Shown here: piece after piece, positions 62,572-64,000 of the stretch
Layout: each line of letters begins with the position of its first letter
Position numbering within the stretch: the stretch's first letter is position 1
Assembly (NCBI RefSeq): GCF_037479095.1
Contig: NZ_JBBGZW010000001.1
Location: forward strand, 682,001 to 746,000
Source: Pantoea nemavictus
GTDB lineage: Bacteria; Pseudomonadota; Gammaproteobacteria; Enterobacterales; Enterobacteriaceae
Direction of reading: 5' to 3'
DNA: 64,000 bases
The notes under the pieces: model-generated
Seen by the model: only the letters and a program-made list of their open reading frames with translations
Database searches by the model: none
What the model was told of the DNA's origin: nothing
Program-made: the position numbers and the translations under genes

Positions 62572-62766
62572 AAAGCACCGCTGTTGTTTGTCGATATCGC
62601 CCGGTACCACAGCACCAGACGCTTCATTCTGCGAATGAACGGTGTGTTTTACCCCAATGGCTTCAGTATAGTCAACCGGTTGTTTATTAAATAAGCATAT
62701 CTCAGAATGGTGCCGCACAAGCCGCTGCGCGTCCACCATACTAACCCGCTGAATCTGTGCGCCTAT

Positions 62767-64000
62767 TCATGATTGTGCAGAAGTGTAAAAATTCGTTTGT
62801 TCTTCTGACAATGCAATCAGCGCCTCACAAGGCGTAAAACGTTCGCCGTATTGCTGCATTAATGACCTTAATGCTTTAACGATATCGCCAACTCCGCGCT
62901 GATCCATATAGCGGAACGGCCCACCGAGAAATGGCGGGAAACCGATGCCAAACACGGCAGCGATATCCCCGTCACGCGCGTTGCGGATCACCGCTTCATC
63001 CAGGCAACGTGCCGCCTCATTTAGCAGCATCATGACGCAGCGTTCGGCAATTTGTGTTTCGCTCTGCCTCGCCTGCGGCTTGGTGTTCAACAAGCTGTAG
63101 ATGGACGCATCCGCTTTGCGTTTACCCGGCCAGCGCGAGCGTTGATAGAGATAGAAACCTTTGTGGTTTTTGCGCCCTTTCCTGCCGTCAGCGAGAATCG
63201 CGTTCGCAGCGGCGGGTGCGCTAAAACGTGCGCCATAAGCCTGCTCGAGAATCGGGCTGATTTTACTGCCGACATCAATTCCCACTTCATCCAGCAGCTG
63301 CAGCGGCCCGACCGGGAAACCGAATTTGACCAGCGCACGGTCGATATGCTCGATCGGCTCACCTTCCTGCAAACAGTGCAGTGCTTCATTTATATACGGC
63401 GTAAGGATGCGGTTGACGTAAAAGCCAGGACGATCGGCTACAACCACCGCAGTTTTTCCCTGCTGCCGTGCCAGCTGCACCGTATTCGCCAGCGTTTGTG
63501 CCGAGGTGTTGGCATGCGGAATCACCTCAACCAGCGGCATTTTGTCTACCGGACTAAAGTAATGCAGGCCGATAACATTTTCGGGACGCTGCGCATTGGC
63601 AGCGATATCGCCAATCGGTAATGACGAGGTGTTGGAGGCAAAAATCGTATGCGGCTGGCAATGACTTTCAATTTCGCTAACCATCTGCTGCTTAAGCGCT
63701 AAATCCTCAAACACCGCTTCAATCACCAAATCGCGCTGACTAAAACCCTGGTAATCAATACCGCCGCTAATGCGCGCCATGTGCTGCTGACGTTCGGCTG
63801 CTTTCAGCTGGCGCCGTTTCACCTTTTTACTCAGCAGATCCCAGCTGTACTCAAGAGCATGATTCACGCCGCTGAGATTGATGTCTTTAATGCGCACCGG
63901 TAACCCGGCTTTCAACGCCGTAACGCTGGCAATGCCGCCGCCCATCAACCCGCCGCCCAGTACGCCAATCTGTTTTAGCGTTTGCGGTTCGACACTCGCC
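62767..64000 (-). CDS. fadJ: fatty acid oxidation complex alpha subunit FadJ (3' part)
   Basis: FadJ is the anaerobic beta-oxidation enoyl-CoA hydratase/3-hydroxyacyl-CoA dehydrogenase. The frame is open to the right edge and reads about 410 residues of the dehydrogenase half: the NAD motif [17 protein letters not shown] close to the edge, the catalytic [14 protein letters not shown] region, [29 protein letters not shown] and a C-terminal 3HCDH domain. The N-terminal crotonase half lies outside the window. fadI is expected further right. Confidence 0.94.
   Translation of the reverse strand, partial: ASVEPQTLKQIGVLGGGLMGGGIASVTALKAGLPVRIKDINLSGVNHALEYSWDLLSKKVKRRQLKAAERQQHMARISGGIDYQGFSQRDLVIEAVFEDLALKQQMVSEIESHCQPHTIFASNTSSLPIGDIAANAQRPENVIGLHYFSPVDKMPLVEVIPHANTSAQTLANTVQLARQQGKTAVVVADRPGFYVNRILTPYINEALHCLQEGEPIEHIDRALVKFGFPVGPLQLLDEVGIDVGSKISPILEQAYGARFSAPAAANAILADGRKGRKNHKGFYLYQRSRWPGKRKADASIYSLLNTKPQARQSETQIAERCVMMLLNEAARCLDEAVIRNARDGDIAAVFGIGFPPFLGGPFRYMDQRGVGDIVKALRSLMQQYGERFTPCEALIALSEEQTNFYTSAQS

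Noticed and set aside
62572..62739. N-terminal extension of SixA by 56 residues
   Set aside because: The extension has no family match, while the downstream ATG gives the standard MxxxxMRHG start with catalytic His8.

Overview
The window is a chromosomal segment of an enteric gammaproteobacterium (Enterobacterales). The protein sequences are close to those of Escherichia coli and the gene order follows the E. coli nuo to fadJ region. My best guess is Erwiniaceae, for example Pantoea. This rests on the mix of a conserved backbone, ERIC repeats, a D-arabitol cluster and the lack of several E. coli genes (yfcC, yfcE, yfcG, folX, argT). The genus is an inference, not something proved by the sequence.

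Layout. 1-15342: the complete 13-gene nuo operon (respiratory complex I), on the minus strand from nuoA to nuoN, with a terminator at its end. 15343-21667: the lrhA regulator, alaA, and yfbR, hxpA, yfbU and yfbV. 21982-25402: ackA-pta, the acetate/acetyl-phosphate pathway. 25468-27867: yfcD, yfcF, yfcH. 27902-33222: an accessory D-arabitol cluster (dalD-dalK-dalT with divergent dalR). 33389-36546: the hisJQMP amino-acid ABC transporter. 36825-46894: the ubiX, purF, cvpA, dedD, folC, accD, dedA, truA, usg, pdxB series. 46952-52982: an accessory-rich stretch (AraC regulator with an EamA exporter, flk, rhodanese, MocR regulator, YfcJ-like MFS). 53293-64000: fabB, mnmC, yfcL, epmC, yfcA, mepA, aroC, prmB, smrB, sixA and the 3' part of fadJ.

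What is notable. Most of the window is ordinary core genome, and I found no convincing new biological system. The most rewarding signals are regulatory or repeat-based: a sigma-54 type promoter with a perfect NtrC palindrome in front of a single HisJ/ArgT-type binding protein; a predicted class II CRP promoter and a direct repeat in the dalD-dalR gap; ERIC elements inside operons, one supplying the fabB stop codon and one in the hisJ-hisQ gap; a REPIN-like inverted pair after dalR; a perfect 22-bp palindrome upstream of nuoA; tandem 8-residue repeats in DedD; and two accessory regulator/partner pairs with candidate operators.
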